Assembly (NCBI RefSeq): GCF_001953885.1
Contig: NZ_MQUS01000001.1
Span: 124,001-188,000 of the forward strand
Reading direction: 5' to 3'
From: Streptomyces sp. IMTB 2501
GTDB taxonomy: Bacteria > Actinomycetota > Actinomycetes > Streptomycetales > Streptomycetaceae
Length of the DNA stretch: 64,000 bases
Below are positions 25,801 to 33,770 of the stretch, one piece after another. A program made the translations under genes and the position numbers. Each line of letters begins with the position of its first letter. Position 1 is the stretch's first letter. The notes under the pieces were generated by a model. It ran no database searches. It saw nothing but the letters and a program-made list of their open reading frames with translations, and had not been told where the DNA came from.

Positions 25801-28624
25801 TATCCACCCCCGGTGCGTAGCCGGGAATGACGCCGCCCAGGGCGTGCTTCTTGCCGCCCTTGCTCTTCCCCTTGTTGTCGCCGCCCCCACCAAAGCCGGT
25901 GAGCCCGTTGACCGCAATGAGCTTGCCTTCCAGACCGCCGGCCTTGCCTTCGGCCTTCTCCAGGGCATCGGCCAGCGTGCGGACCTTGCCCGTCACCGAG
26001 CCGAGTCCCCGCCCGTTGACGTCCTTGATCCGGTCGTTGAGGTCCTTGGCCTGGGCGTAGGAGCCCTTGACCGCTGGAGTAAGACCGGAGCCAAAACGCC
26101 CCCGGATCTGCTCCAGGGAACGGCCGTTGACCTCTTGGATCTCTCGGGACACAGCGCTGATGTGCCGCTGGGAAGTGTCGGACTTGTCCTTCAGGTACTC
26201 AAACTGCTGGCGGACCATGCCGAGCTTGGCGTCATTGAGGTCGTTCACGGCCTGACGGACCTGCTTGATGCCGCTCTCCGCCGTCCCGGCCTTCTCCTTG
26301 AGGGATATGAGCCGCTGCCCGAGTTCGGTCAACGGAGATCGGTCCAGCTCGCCGACGGACAGCCGAGCCTGATCGATCTCCCGATCCGCGCTGCTGGCCC
26401 GACCGCGAACCGAAGTGCCGCCCTCGCCACCCAGCTCGGACGCGAGCTGCGTCAGACGCTCCTGGTTCAGGTTGTGGATGCGGTTCTGAATCTCCTGGAT
26501 CTTCTGATCCACCTGACGAAGCGCGGCCTCGGCCTCGCTCGTCTGCACTGTGAGCTGCGTCGAGCGGCTGTCCTGCCCACGCACTCGATCCAGGCCCCGT
26601 CGAGCAACCGAACGGTCGTCCCCATCGTGGTAGTCGGCGCGACGCTGCCGGTACGCCTCTCGGAAGCCACCTCGGCCGGCCTGGACGCCGGAGAGGAACT
26701 GGTTGGTCGTCCGGAAGGCACCGCGGGCACCCTTGGCTATGCCGTCACCGACCTTCACCAGTGGCGAGACGGACTTCATGATCTTGCCGAAGGTCTTGGT
26801 CAGTAGCCCTGTTGCAATGGCAAGGGGACCGAGGACCACTGCGAGCTTGACGACCTGAGCCACGAGGCTCTTGAGGGCCGGGTGGTCGTTGAGGAACCCC
26901 TGAACCTTCTCGAAACCGGTGATCAGCAGGTTGATAGCACGAACGAGGTTTCCGGTGAGACTCCCGGAAAGCTGTTTGAAGTCCGGGTCTTCGATCAGCT
27001 TGCCGAGCCGGTCGGCCAGTTTGTGGGTGTTCTGGCCCAGCTCGGTCCACTCGAACTTCCCTGTGTCCTCATTGAACTGGCCGAACAACTTACCCAGGTT
27101 CAGCTGAGCTTGTTCCTTCACCGATGTGAAGTGGCCCCCGATGGAGCCGGTACCCAGAGCTTCGGCGGAACCCTTGACACCCGGAGCCTTCTGGTATTCC
27201 TTGATGAACTTGTCAAAGAACTCGCGCGAGTTCACGCCGCCCTTGGGGTCCTGAACCTCCTTGAGGAAGTCAGGGCCCCCCTTGTAACCGGCGATCTTTC
27301 CGATTTCGTTCATCGGGATGCCGGTGCCGCGAACGAACTGACGGAGATAACGGGTGGACAACTTGCCCTGGTCCATCATCATGTCGGCGGCCATCATGCC
27401 GCCCTTGACCTTCTCCGGGTTCGTGACACCAAAGGATGCCGCGTAATCCGCGATGCCCTTGATGAGAAGCTCGGACTTCTGGAGCGACTTGGAAGTTGAA
27501 TCTCCGTATGACTCAAAGTTGCGAGCCACCTGGGAGAACTTATCCGTCATGTCCTCAAGCGAGAAAGGGGTTTTGACGGCGAAGTCCTGGATGGACTGAA
27601 TCCCCTTGGCGACTTCCTTCTGATTGAAGCCGGCCCGGTTCAGGCCCTCCGAGGAGTAGAACTGCATATCGGCGCTGGTGGCACCAATCTTGGTCATGAT
27701 GCCCGCAGCCGCAGCCAGAGGCATCACAAGGTTCTGGTTGATCGAGCGACCAACTTGCTCAAGGTTCTGGCCGTACGTCTCCGTGGCCTGCCCGAGCTGC
27801 TTCCACTGCTGCCCAGCGGAGCGAGTTGAGGTCCTGTGATCCCGATCCCAGGTTGCGATCTGACGGCGGTTGGCGGCGATCGTGGCAGCGAACTCCGATC
27901 GCTGCTGCTGAAGGCCCCGAAGCTCGTCACGGAGGAAGCCCTGACGGGCCATGTGGGCGGCGCGCTCCTCGGCCAACCGCTGTCGCGCAGCTGCGGCCAG
28001 CTCACGTTCCGCGGCCCTCTGCTCGGCTGCGGCCTGACGGGCTGCTGCTGCCTGCTGCTGCTTGACCTGCCGGACCTCGGCGGCCAGAGCCCGTTCCTCG
28101 GTCTTCTCGGCCTGGATGCGACGACGAGTCTCCGCCAGCCCCTCACGCTGGAGCCGTGCCTTCTCCTGCTCCTGCTGCCGAGCTTCCCGAAGGGTCTCCT
28201 GGGTCGCCTGCCGGTTCGCTCGAACCGTGTCGTTGATGGCTTTCCTGGTTGCCCGGGAGGTGCCTTCTTCAAGCTGCTCGCGCTGCTTGGCGAGGTTCCG
28301 GTAGGTCCGGAACTGCTTGCCGGCCTCGTCGCCGTGGAAGCGGGTCAGGGACCGCTCGATCTGCCGGAGCTTGTTGGAGGTGTCCACCGTCTCCTTCTCC
28401 GTGGCGGCCTTAGCCGACTTGGCTGCCTTGGAGGCAGCCGAAGCCAACGTGGAGAATCCCTTGCCCGCCGACGCAGAGAACGACTTGGCGGCTTGCTCTC
28501 CCATGCGGGTCATCTGACGAGTCAGGTCGCCCCGCATCTTCGACAGACCTGTCTTAGACAGCTCCGGGTAGATCTCGATGTAACCCGAGCCGATCTTGAC
28601 CGGCGCCCTTCCTCGTGTAGCCAT
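22808..28624 (-). CDS. Tape measure protein with CHAP and transglycosylase domains (1938 aa)
   Basis: Sets tail length and is carried into the tail. The N-terminal 700 residues are helical and charged, including an Ala/Gln/Arg-rich coiled coil (QQQAAAARQAAAEQRAAEREL). Three or more copies of a GGVxPGxxPGVDxxxAxLSPGEAVLRPE unit follow (near residues 935, 1225 and 1460). After that comes a CHAP-like domain (NGESWCADFVSYVV near 1640) and a lysozyme-like soluble transglycosylase (IIRRESGGNPRAINNWD and RGLMQVIPTTF near 1790-1830). The two enzymes would open peptidoglycan during DNA entry. A 15-bp motif lies inside the gene at 24,774. Confidence 0.9.
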   Translation of the reverse strand: MATRGRAPVKIGSGYIEIYPELSKTGLSKMRGDLTRQMTRMGEQAAKSFSASAGKGFSTLASAASKAAKSAKAATEKETVDTSNKLRQIERSLTRFHGDEAGKQFRTYRNLAKQREQLEEGTSRATRKAINDTVRANRQATQETLREARQQEQEKARLQREGLAETRRRIQAEKTEERALAAEVRQVKQQQAAAARQAAAEQRAAERELAAAARQRLAEERAAHMARQGFLRDELRGLQQQRSEFAATIAANRRQIATWDRDHRTSTRSAGQQWKQLGQATETYGQNLEQVGRSINQNLVMPLAAAAGIMTKIGATSADMQFYSSEGLNRAGFNQKEVAKGIQSIQDFAVKTPFSLEDMTDKFSQVARNFESYGDSTSKSLQKSELLIKGIADYAASFGVTNPEKVKGGMMAADMMMDQGKLSTRYLRQFVRGTGIPMNEIGKIAGYKGGPDFLKEVQDPKGGVNSREFFDKFIKEYQKAPGVKGSAEALGTGSIGGHFTSVKEQAQLNLGKLFGQFNEDTGKFEWTELGQNTHKLADRLGKLIEDPDFKQLSGSLTGNLVRAINLLITGFEKVQGFLNDHPALKSLVAQVVKLAVVLGPLAIATGLLTKTFGKIMKSVSPLVKVGDGIAKGARGAFRTTNQFLSGVQAGRGGFREAYRQRRADYHDGDDRSVARRGLDRVRGQDSRSTQLTVQTSEAEAALRQVDQKIQEIQNRIHNLNQERLTQLASELGGEGGTSVRGRASSADREIDQARLSVGELDRSPLTELGQRLISLKEKAGTAESGIKQVRQAVNDLNDAKLGMVRQQFEYLKDKSDTSQRHISAVSREIQEVNGRSLEQIRGRFGSGLTPAVKGSYAQAKDLNDRIKDVNGRGLGSVTGKVRTLADALEKAEGKAGGLEGKLIAVNGLTGFGGGGDNKGKSKGGKKHALGGVIPGYAPGVDNYHAILSPGEAVLRPEVANALGSDRINQWNSAAARGRISRHAKGKAGKGTSKSGTWPLSILEELYDIVNIGPGIGAFTSGIGMAGAGQAIGGSTGSSVRHWGAQAGGDGAGRLVNDRFGRMKDFILERVPSFLTKAPTGIGNLIGIAAGGIAPTAGQLFWDDVWKGDGNILQRGGRFMTDMVKSIPKILKDLVSNIWDSGAEILGALKDAISDPVGFFNDALSSVKEMFQGMVDQVREMVRLLQEIWSNPSEYAEEVFDNFIVRVQELMPNTTGLFKFADGGIVPGFAPGVDSVPAMLSPGEAVLRPEAARHLGHSMVQKLNSQAKAGTLPSSSSSSTSWDVTSPPDAKAYEEAVAAIKAALDDLTKAVGAHSASARTDWTKVSDSVRVAVDSGIKPAQQRWIQHLQGPLSQAERNFQNASRSTWTNVASQVSSSVSDTSSSFARLRSNLDDLKRFFETSSTRIKDVWRSAMSYVDSSTRSTVDGPYNRGAVSMMSSMAKLAGTNAPLSALHFSTGGVVPGYRPGVDTVPAMLSEGEGILRPEVVRALGTETIHRWNAQARRSGNIYANGGVVGPASWSGASGSDWVKKHKDDDYDGYTSALKAGWTSVVKPMLDTVKQRFGAAGSLASGGFEKAQPWLQKWTSWVDQHTSGGGGAVVKKAIEEYQKEAPMVGGSKYNLGNGESWCADFVSYVVDKAGATSAYGNSPKGAPQNRWPAVATWNAAMRHVPVSQSQPGDLLTYRGDGHINIKTGADETIGGNESNSLRRQRGYWRSATAALRPSGGVASSDGPVLNPWPGSVPKFSGTLGGGVDGEIAKAIAKAMSLTGVRGSKWADGIATIIRRESGGNPRAINNWDSNAAAGNASRGLMQVIPTTFRAYHQAGTSWDIFDPVANIAAAINYIKSRYGDISRVQQADPSKPPKGYWTGTNYASPGLALVGEKGPELVNFRGGERVYNNAETRDLLGQRYEIHIHEAKSEDTTQAVIRGLKYVETMYGM
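24774..24788 (-). promoter_or_regulatory. 15-bp motif site inside the tape measure gene
   Basis: Exact consensus AAGTTGGGATGTGAC on the - strand, encoding part of the Ser-rich linker SSTSWDVTS. The flexible linker may tolerate the site. It is the clearest copy inside a coding region and points along late transcription. Confidence 0.75.
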
Positions 28625-28632
28625 GCGGCCTC

Positions 28633-29327
28633 CTAGAGATTGCTGAAGTTGGTGAAGAAATCAGCCACCTCTTCGCCGGAGGCAAGAGCGAGTTGAGGTT
28701 TCGGCTCCTCAGCAACCTGACCTGGCCGGGGAAGTGGCTTCGGAGGTTCAAGGTTGTCTTCCTCTGCGGAATTGGCCTTGATGAAGAGATAGTTCGACAG
28801 CTCCAAGCCATCGCTGATCCGAGCAAGGATGTGGTTCGTCTCAGTCCATGAAGTGGCTTCATCGAGGTCGATGAGGAGGAGAGATTCACCAGGCTTCTTG
28901 AACAGGCCCTGAATGAGGACGTGAAGACGCCTCAATGACATCCGCCCACGCCACAGGTCCAGCAAGTCAACGCCGAAGTGAGACAGAAGGTCCGCCTCAA
29001 GGGGGTCACTGTGGTCCCGGAGGATGCGGGCGGTTTGAATTAGTTTCCCGACTCACCGAATCCGGCAGCCTCGCTGACGAGATCCAGGAAGTCGTTGAAC
29101 TCACCGATCGTGCAGCGAAGGCTCTTGTACGTCGCCCACTGCTCCTGACCGACGATCGCACGGGCAATGGCACGTTCACCGCCGCCCTCCTCGATCACAT
29201 CGAGCACATCGTCAGAGAGATCCATCGGGGCCGGGATCACGAAGGTCTCGCCCTTGAAGTCGAACTGGGTGGCCTCGGCCTTCGCCTCAGCAGCCTTCGC
29301 GGTGGTGTTCGTCTTAGCAGTAGCCAT
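28633..29327 (-). CDS. Tail assembly chaperone, long form made by -1 frameshift
   Basis: Fusion of the short chaperone with the overlapping downstream frame. The slippery heptamer GGGAAAC (- strand, 29,049-29,043) sits in the canonical G_GGA_AAC register one codon before the TAA of the short frame. A -1 shift gives ...ES-GK-LIQTARILRDHS and continues through LLDLWRGRM to 28,633. Siphophages commonly use this ratio-controlled product to chaperone the tape measure. No stop occurs between the slip and the downstream frame. Confidence 0.85.
29040..29327 (-). CDS. Tail assembly chaperone, short form (95 aa)
   Basis: Unshifted product, MATAKTNTTAKAAEA... to TAA at 29,040. Upstream of the tape measure and downstream of the tail tube gene, as expected for the G-type protein. 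Confidence 0.8.
   Translation of the reverse strand: MATAKTNTTAKAAEAKAEATQFDFKGETFVIPAPMDLSDDVLDVIEEGGGERAIARAIVGQEQWATYKSLRCTIGEFNDFLDLVSEAAGFGESGN
29043..29049 (-). promoter_or_regulatory. -1 ribosomal slippery sequence GGGAAAC
   Basis: Canonical X_XXY_YYZ heptamer, in frame with the short chaperone and directly followed by its TAA stop. Confidence 0.85.
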
Positions 29328-29368
29328 GGGGGACTCCAGAAACCTTTGGGGTGGTGTAGATGAGAGAG

Positions 29369-29432
29369 GGCGGGGATTTCTCCCTCCCCGCCACGGGGGT
29401 ACATGCAGTTAGGCGCCGGACGTCTCCGGCGC
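29369..29432 (-). terminator. Two hairpins between tail tube and chaperone genes
   Basis: Stem one pairs GGCGGGGA with TCCCCGCC (29,369-29,392). Stem two pairs GCGCCGGA with TCCGGCGC (29,413-29,432). Both lie just after the tail-tube stop on the leftward transcript, probably lowering expression of later genes relative to the abundant tube protein. Confidence 0.6.
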
Positions 29433-29440
29433 TGGGGCTG

Positions 29441-30355
29441 TTAGGAAGTCAGAGTCTTGGCTTCGACCTTGAGCTTGTCCTTGGCGGTGACCTTCTCGGC
29501 GACGCCGGCCTTCGCGGAAACCACGTAGTCCGCACCAACGGGGGCATCGTCAGCAACGACCACCGGAATCGTGAACGTGCCGTCCTCGCTCGCAGCCTTC
29601 GGGGTCGCGGTGAACTTCTGGCCGCTAGGGGAGACAGTGATCGTGACGGTCTCTCCCTTCGGGAAGCCCTTGCCAACCGCGTCGAAGTGGCCGCCCTGAG
29701 AAACGGTGCTCGGCTGGAGCGTGACCTCGATCGGAACGGTTACGGGGTCGTTCTTGATCTTGTCGTCCGTCAGGACGTAGCCGAGCGAACCGGAGTGGTC
29801 AAGCGCCTCAATGGTGAGTTCGAACTTGCCGTTTTCGGCGCGCTGGAGCTGGATAGCGCCACGGTCGGAAATCATCGCGCGACCGATAACGCAGCGGTAG
29901 CGAACCGGCTGCCCGTCAACGGTCTGAGACCAGTCAACGACAATGGCCAGCTCATCGAGGTCCGGAGTGGACTTCAGGTCGAGGCGCCACACGCCGTCGA
30001 TCACCGAGCCGTCAGTGTCCTTCGCCTGCACCCACTTGGCGCCGAAGAATAGCTGAGTGGTCAGCTCATTCGTCTCCATGAGAGTGGCCTTGATCTGGAA
30101 GGACGCACTCTTCACGTTGTAGAGAACGGGCACCGCGGACTGCCACACGTTCACGGGGTCGGTCTCGATGCTCGGGGTGATGGTGACGCCGCCCTCATCC
30201 ACGTAGCCGAGGGCCTTGAAGACGTCGTTCTCGGCGATCGGAGTGCAATCGCGAGGCAGCTCCTTCACGGTATGTGCATCCGCAACATAGATCTCGCCCT
30301 GCGGGGCGAAGCGAATCCTCTTCGCGTTACCGGAGTTACCGGTCTGATCAGCCAT
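29441..30355 (-). CDS. Major tail tube protein with C-terminal Ig-like domain (304 aa)
   Basis: The N-terminal 210 residues have the tail-tube layout (IRFAPQGEIYVADAHTVKELP, later FGAKWVQAKDTDG). Residues 215-300 form an Ig-like/BIG domain (PSTVSQGGHFDAVGKGFPKG), a decoration common in siphophage tube proteins. It follows the head-tail connectors and precedes the chaperone. Confidence 0.8.
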   Translation of the reverse strand: MADQTGNSGNAKRIRFAPQGEIYVADAHTVKELPRDCTPIAENDVFKALGYVDEGGVTITPSIETDPVNVWQSAVPVLYNVKSASFQIKATLMETNELTTQLFFGAKWVQAKDTDGSVIDGVWRLDLKSTPDLDELAIVVDWSQTVDGQPVRYRCVIGRAMISDRGAIQLQRAENGKFELTIEALDHSGSLGYVLTDDKIKNDPVTVPIEVTLQPSTVSQGGHFDAVGKGFPKGETVTITVSPSGQKFTATPKAASEDGTFTIPVVVADDAPVGADYVVSAKAGVAEKVTAKDKLKVEAKTLTS

Positions 30356-30379
30356 AGGGGTCTCCTGAATCTGGGCATG

Positions 30380-30404
30380 AAAAAAGCCCCCGTGGGAGGG
30401 GGCT
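30380..30404 (-). terminator. Terminator upstream of the tail tube gene
   Basis: AGCCCCC and GGGGGCT pair, with AAAAAA on the + strand giving a U run on the leftward transcript. It lies directly after the motif site at 30,418. Confidence 0.85.
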
Positions 30405-30417
30405 GAGTCAGGGATGT

Positions 30418-30432
30418 CTCACATCCCAACTT
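30418..30432 (-). promoter_or_regulatory. 15-bp motif site
   Basis: AAGTTGGGATGTGAG on the - strand, between the connector gene stop (30,460) and the terminator before the tail tube gene. Confidence 0.75.
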
Positions 30433-30459
30433 CGAGGGAAAGGGAGAGGAGCCGATGGC

Positions 30460-30843
30460 TCACGAGTCCGTGATGAAGAGCGTGACCTCGCCCTGGTACG
30501 TGTGCTCGCGCGAGGTGCTGTCGGGGAAGTAGCGGGGGCTGATCGCCTCGGCCACGTCCAGCACCAGGGCCTCGCCGACGGCTCGGCCGGGCAGCTCCTC
30601 AAGCAGGGCCTCGCGCACGACGTATGCCAGCTCGGCGGCCACCGAGCGCTCCTCCGCGTAGACCTGGTACGTGATGTCGGCTCGATCCATGCAGGACCGG
30701 ATCGCTCGGAAGCCCCCGGCGTGCTCCAGATAGATCGTGGTCTCGTCGGGCTCGCGGCCCACCAGGTCGCCAGTCACATAGGTGGCCAGGTCCTTGCGAG
30801 CCGACAGGAAGTCGAAGACGACGGTGACGGGATCAATCCTCAT
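30460..30843 (-). CDS. Tail terminator/tail-completion protein (127 aa)
   Basis: Starts MRIDPVTVVFDFLSAR at ATG 30843, overlapping the preceding stop. The size, position before the tail tube gene and FDFLSARKDLATYV start fit the actinophage tail terminator family. Confidence 0.65.
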   Translation of the reverse strand: MRIDPVTVVFDFLSARKDLATYVTGDLVGREPDETTIYLEHAGGFRAIRSCMDRADITYQVYAEERSVAAELAYVVREALLEELPGRAVGEALVLDVAEAISPRYFPDSTSREHTYQGEVTLFITDS

Positions 30844-31169
30844 TGGTCCCTCACCTTCATCAGGGCGTTCTTCAAGGCGTGGCTGCCGGGGTGGCGGCGA
30901 CCGCCCTTGTCTCGCCAGCCGTACTCGATGAGCAGGGCATGACGGTCCGCCTGGACCGCAGAGTGAACGACCCCGTTCTCCTCCCAGGCCGTGATGGACA
31001 GGGAGCGGGCGTACATGTTCCACGAGCCCTTCCTGTTCTTCGGGGCGTCATGTCGAGCTGCGGCAGCGACCTCGGACGCCTTCTTGGACAGGAGCTTCGC
31101 GGTCTCGCCTGAAGACATCACTCGCTCAAGCGCGTGCTCGTTGAGAACGAGCCTGAACCGAGAAGCCAT
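30840..31169 (-). CDS. HK97 gp10-like head-tail connector protein (109 aa)
   Basis: ATG 31169 (MASRFRLVLNEHALERV) overlaps the upstream TGA. The pattern RHDAPKNRKGSW...IEYGWRDKGGRRHPG is typical of the HK97-gp10 family of neck/tail-completion proteins. Confidence 0.7.
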   Translation of the reverse strand: MASRFRLVLNEHALERVMSSGETAKLLSKKASEVAAAARHDAPKNRKGSWNMYARSLSITAWEENGVVHSAVQADRHALLIEYGWRDKGGRRHPGSHALKNALMKVRDQ

Positions 31170-31501
31170 CAGTGCTCCACCCTCCAAGCTCGAATGCGCA
31201 CGTGCCGAAGGGAGAGGTGCCGCCACTCCAGCGGATCGCCATCCACCTCGTAGGTCAGCCCGTGGTACTCAACGCGGTCCGCGGAGTCCACGTCCGTCCT
31301 GGCCGGCAGGTACACGAGAAGCCGCTCCTGGGCCGTCTCGCGCTCCGGCGAGCGAACCTCGAAGGCTCGATCAGGCTGGACGCAGGCCAGGCCCTCGAAC
31401 ACGGTCCGGGGGTTCGCCCAGTCCCGCTTCCTGGTGTACGGCCCGTCCTTGGTGATGTCAGCTCGGATGATGCGAACCGGGTCGGTGAAGAGGTTCTTCA
31501 T
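31169..31501 (-). CDS. Head-closure (stopper) protein (110 aa)
   Basis: Second connector in order; small beta-barrel-like sequence (VEYHGLTYEVDGDPLEWRHL, seen in minor-capsid/stopper proteins). Overlaps both neighbours by a few bases. Confidence 0.65.
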   Translation of the reverse strand: MKNLFTDPVRIIRADITKDGPYTRKRDWANPRTVFEGLACVQPDRAFEVRSPERETAQERLLVYLPARTDVDSADRVEYHGLTYEVDGDPLEWRHLSLRHVRIRAWRVEH

Positions 31502-31908
31502 GGGCGTTCCGCGTTCATCGGGCGCATGGGAACGCTGGAGCCCTCGACCAAGATTCCGTCCCAGGCCGGGGTGTCGATCTGGAGGGGAGTGGAAGTGAGC
31601 TTGCGCCGGTACCGCTTCAGCGAAGTCCGGGCAGCAGGGGAGAGGGACTGCGTGGTGGCAGTGGAGCCGAACTCCACCTGAATGTCGCCAACCTTCTCGG
31701 ACACGATCCCTGGAGCGACGGCAAGCCAGCGGATGACCTCAGCGCAGACGACCGCCCGGATACCGGGGGCGTCCTCGCGGTACCCGGAGCCGCAGTAGTC
31801 CGCCACGAGGGCGGAGGCATCCGTGATGAACGCCTCCACCCTCGGCTTCTCGTCGTCCTCGATCTTGCGCCCGAGCCGGACCTCGATGTCCGGGACAGTG
31901 ATGCTCAT
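31498..31908 (-). CDS. Head-tail adaptor protein (136 aa)
   Basis: First gene after the major capsid protein. Helical, gp6/gp15-like; KIEDDEKPRVEAFITDASALVADYCG matches the adaptor helices. A motif site lies three bases upstream of its ATG. Confidence 0.7.
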   Translation of the reverse strand: MSITVPDIEVRLGRKIEDDEKPRVEAFITDASALVADYCGSGYREDAPGIRAVVCAEVIRWLAVAPGIVSEKVGDIQVEFGSTATTQSLSPAARTSLKRYRRKLTSTPLQIDTPAWDGILVEGSSVPMRPMNAERP

Positions 31909-31910
31909 TT

Positions 31911-31925
31911 GTCACATCCCAACTT
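31911..31925 (-). promoter_or_regulatory. 15-bp motif site
   Basis: Exact AAGTTGGGATGTGAC on the - strand, between the capsid gene stop and the adaptor start. Confidence 0.78.
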
Positions 31926-31943
31926 CGGGGCAAAAGAGGGGGG

Positions 31944-33062
31944 TTACTTAGTCGGAGCCGCTTCCTTGACCGCAACGGTGCGGTTCTTCTCCGTGGCTGC
32001 CTGGTTGTGCTTGCGGATCTCCTCCTCGACCCCGGTGGCGACAAGCAGCTGCTCGGGGCGGATGACCTTGGCGTCGTAGATCACGCGCGACTTGATGGCG
32101 TCGGTGAACGACCGCTCAGGCTTGTACGCCTCCATCTGCGCGAACGGGATGACCAGGCTGGTGGCAGACGTCGAGCCCATGAACATGTCGATGTTCTTGA
32201 AAGCGTCGTGGCGGCGGCCCTTGACGAGCGTGTTTGCCTCCGCGCGAGCCGCACCCAGGGTGTTCGAGACGCGGACCGGGATACCGAGGATGGTGCCGAG
32301 GACGCCGGACGGCATGACCGCGCCGCCACCGAAGTGGGCGGCGTCGATGAACTTGGGGTCGCGCAGAAGCAGCGAGCGCAGGCGCGGGGAGATGAAGAGG
32401 TAGCGACTGTCGGGCGCGTTCTTCAGGTCCAGGTTCTCCAGCATCGCAACCACGTAGTCATAGACGCCGATGGACTCGGTGTCCAGAGCGCTGTGCTTGA
32501 CGGAGTCGATCTTGCCGTGCAGCGCGGGCAGCGTGCTCACGTCGGCCGGCATCGTCTCGGCGCCATTCAGGTCCTTACCGGCGACGGCCGCCGTGATGGT
32601 CTGCGCCAGGATCTTGTCCATGGTCACCGCGGCCTGGCGGCCCCGCTGACGAACCAGCTCGGACATCAGGTCGATGCCACCCTTGGTCTGGAGCTGGTGA
32701 AGGGCGTCGATCTCGATGTGGAAGCTGGAGCCCTTGCCCACGGTCATCGGGATGTACTCAAGGGCCGCGTGGTCCTTGTCGCCGATCTCACCGTACGCCT
32801 TGACCAGACCCTTGTCGGTCACCGTGTCAACGAAGTGGGGAATGCGAATCCGGTCACCCTCGCGCCGGAACTCTCCCTCGTAGTTACGGTTCGTGATCTC
32901 GGCAGAGCCAAGGATCAGGTTGTCTTCAAGGTCCTGGAGAAGCTGAGCAGTCCACAGCTCGGGGACAAAGACACCCTTGCCCTTGAGAACGGGGTCGCCG
33001 CCCGCAGGGCCGCCAGTCAGAAGACCGGAAGCTGCCTGAGTCGTGAAGTCGTTACCAGCCAT
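31944..33062 (-). CDS. Major capsid protein, HK97 fold (372 aa)
   Basis: Position after scaffold and portal, and length, fit an HK97-fold capsid protein. Segments include VPELWTAQLLQDLEDNLI, an F-loop-like region, and PSGVLGTILGIPVRVSNTLG, typical of the P-domain in actinophage capsid proteins. Confidence 0.8.
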   Translation of the reverse strand: MAGNDFTTQAASGLLTGGPAGGDPVLKGKGVFVPELWTAQLLQDLEDNLILGSAEITNRNYEGEFRREGDRIRIPHFVDTVTDKGLVKAYGEIGDKDHAALEYIPMTVGKGSSFHIEIDALHQLQTKGGIDLMSELVRQRGRQAAVTMDKILAQTITAAVAGKDLNGAETMPADVSTLPALHGKIDSVKHSALDTESIGVYDYVVAMLENLDLKNAPDSRYLFISPRLRSLLLRDPKFIDAAHFGGGAVMPSGVLGTILGIPVRVSNTLGAARAEANTLVKGRRHDAFKNIDMFMGSTSATSLVIPFAQMEAYKPERSFTDAIKSRVIYDAKVIRPEQLLVATGVEEEIRKHNQAATEKNRTVAVKEAAPTK

Positions 33063-33097
33063 ATCGATTCCTTAGTAAGATCACAGAAGGCCCGCAT

Positions 33098-33112
33098 GTC
33101 ACATCCCAACTT
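33098..33112 (-). promoter_or_regulatory. 15-bp motif site
   Basis: Exact AAGTTGGGATGTGAC on the - strand, in the gap between scaffold and capsid genes. Confidence 0.78.
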
Positions 33113-33134
33113 GAGACGCAAAAAAGGGGCCTGC

Positions 33135-33695
33135 TTAGAGTTCGCCTCGCATGAGGGCATCACACTTGCCCGCCTTGCGGGCCTCGTTGATCTCCCTCGG
33201 AGACATGCGGGAAAGGTCCTCACGAGTGAGCTGGCCGGCGGCCGGGCTCCCCTGACGACCCAGGCCGATGTTCTGCGCGTAGGAGGGCGCGGAATTCGGC
33301 TTAGGGAGAGACGAGACGAACGCCTCGATGCGGGCAGAGTCCGGGCTGCCGTCCTCGCCCACGAACGAGTCGAGATTCAGGTACTCGGCACCGGGAAGGG
33401 GCACGCCGGCCGCAGAGGAAGCCGCACGCAGTTCGGCATTCACGAGCTTGGTCCCAACCTCAGAGAGGGCCGCATTGCGCGCCTCCACCTTGGCGGCCTC
33501 GATAGCCTTCTCGGTGTCAGTCATCTGGGACTGTCGGAATCCCTCAAGCTCCGTGGACGCCTGCTTGAAACGGTCCTCGTTCTTGCGGGAAAGAGCCTTC
33601 CACTTGTCGATCTCCGCCTGAAGCGCAGCCGTTTCGGGCGTGGCCTCACCGGTCGAGCCGGCCTCGGCAACCACGTCGTTCTTGTTCTCGTCCAT
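33135..33695 (-). CDS. Capsid scaffolding protein (186 aa)
   Basis: Starts MDENKNDVV at ATG 33695 (MIRMDEN at 33,704 is possible). Highly charged, coiled-coil-rich (AALQAEIDKWKALSRKNEDRFKQASTELEG), between portal and capsid: the usual scaffold profile. Confidence 0.78.
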   Translation of the reverse strand: MDENKNDVVAEAGSTGEATPETAALQAEIDKWKALSRKNEDRFKQASTELEGFRQSQMTDTEKAIEAAKVEARNAALSEVGTKLVNAELRAASSAAGVPLPGAEYLNLDSFVGEDGSPDSARIEAFVSSLPKPNSAPSYAQNIGLGRQGSPAAGQLTREDLSRMSPREINEARKAGKCDALMRGEL

Positions 33696-33718
33696 GCGGA
33701 TCATCCATTTCGGATCGG

Positions 33719-33743
33719 CCGAAGTGTCACATGCCAACTTCGG
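33719..33743 (-). promoter_or_regulatory. 15-bp motif variant in a hairpin
   Basis: AAGTTGGCATGTGAC on the - strand, one mismatch. CCGAAGT pairs with ACTTCGG (7 bp), leaving the core as an 11-base loop. It sits between portal and scaffold genes. Confidence 0.72.
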
Positions 33744-33770
33744 GGGAAAATAAAAAGCCCCATTGCGGGA

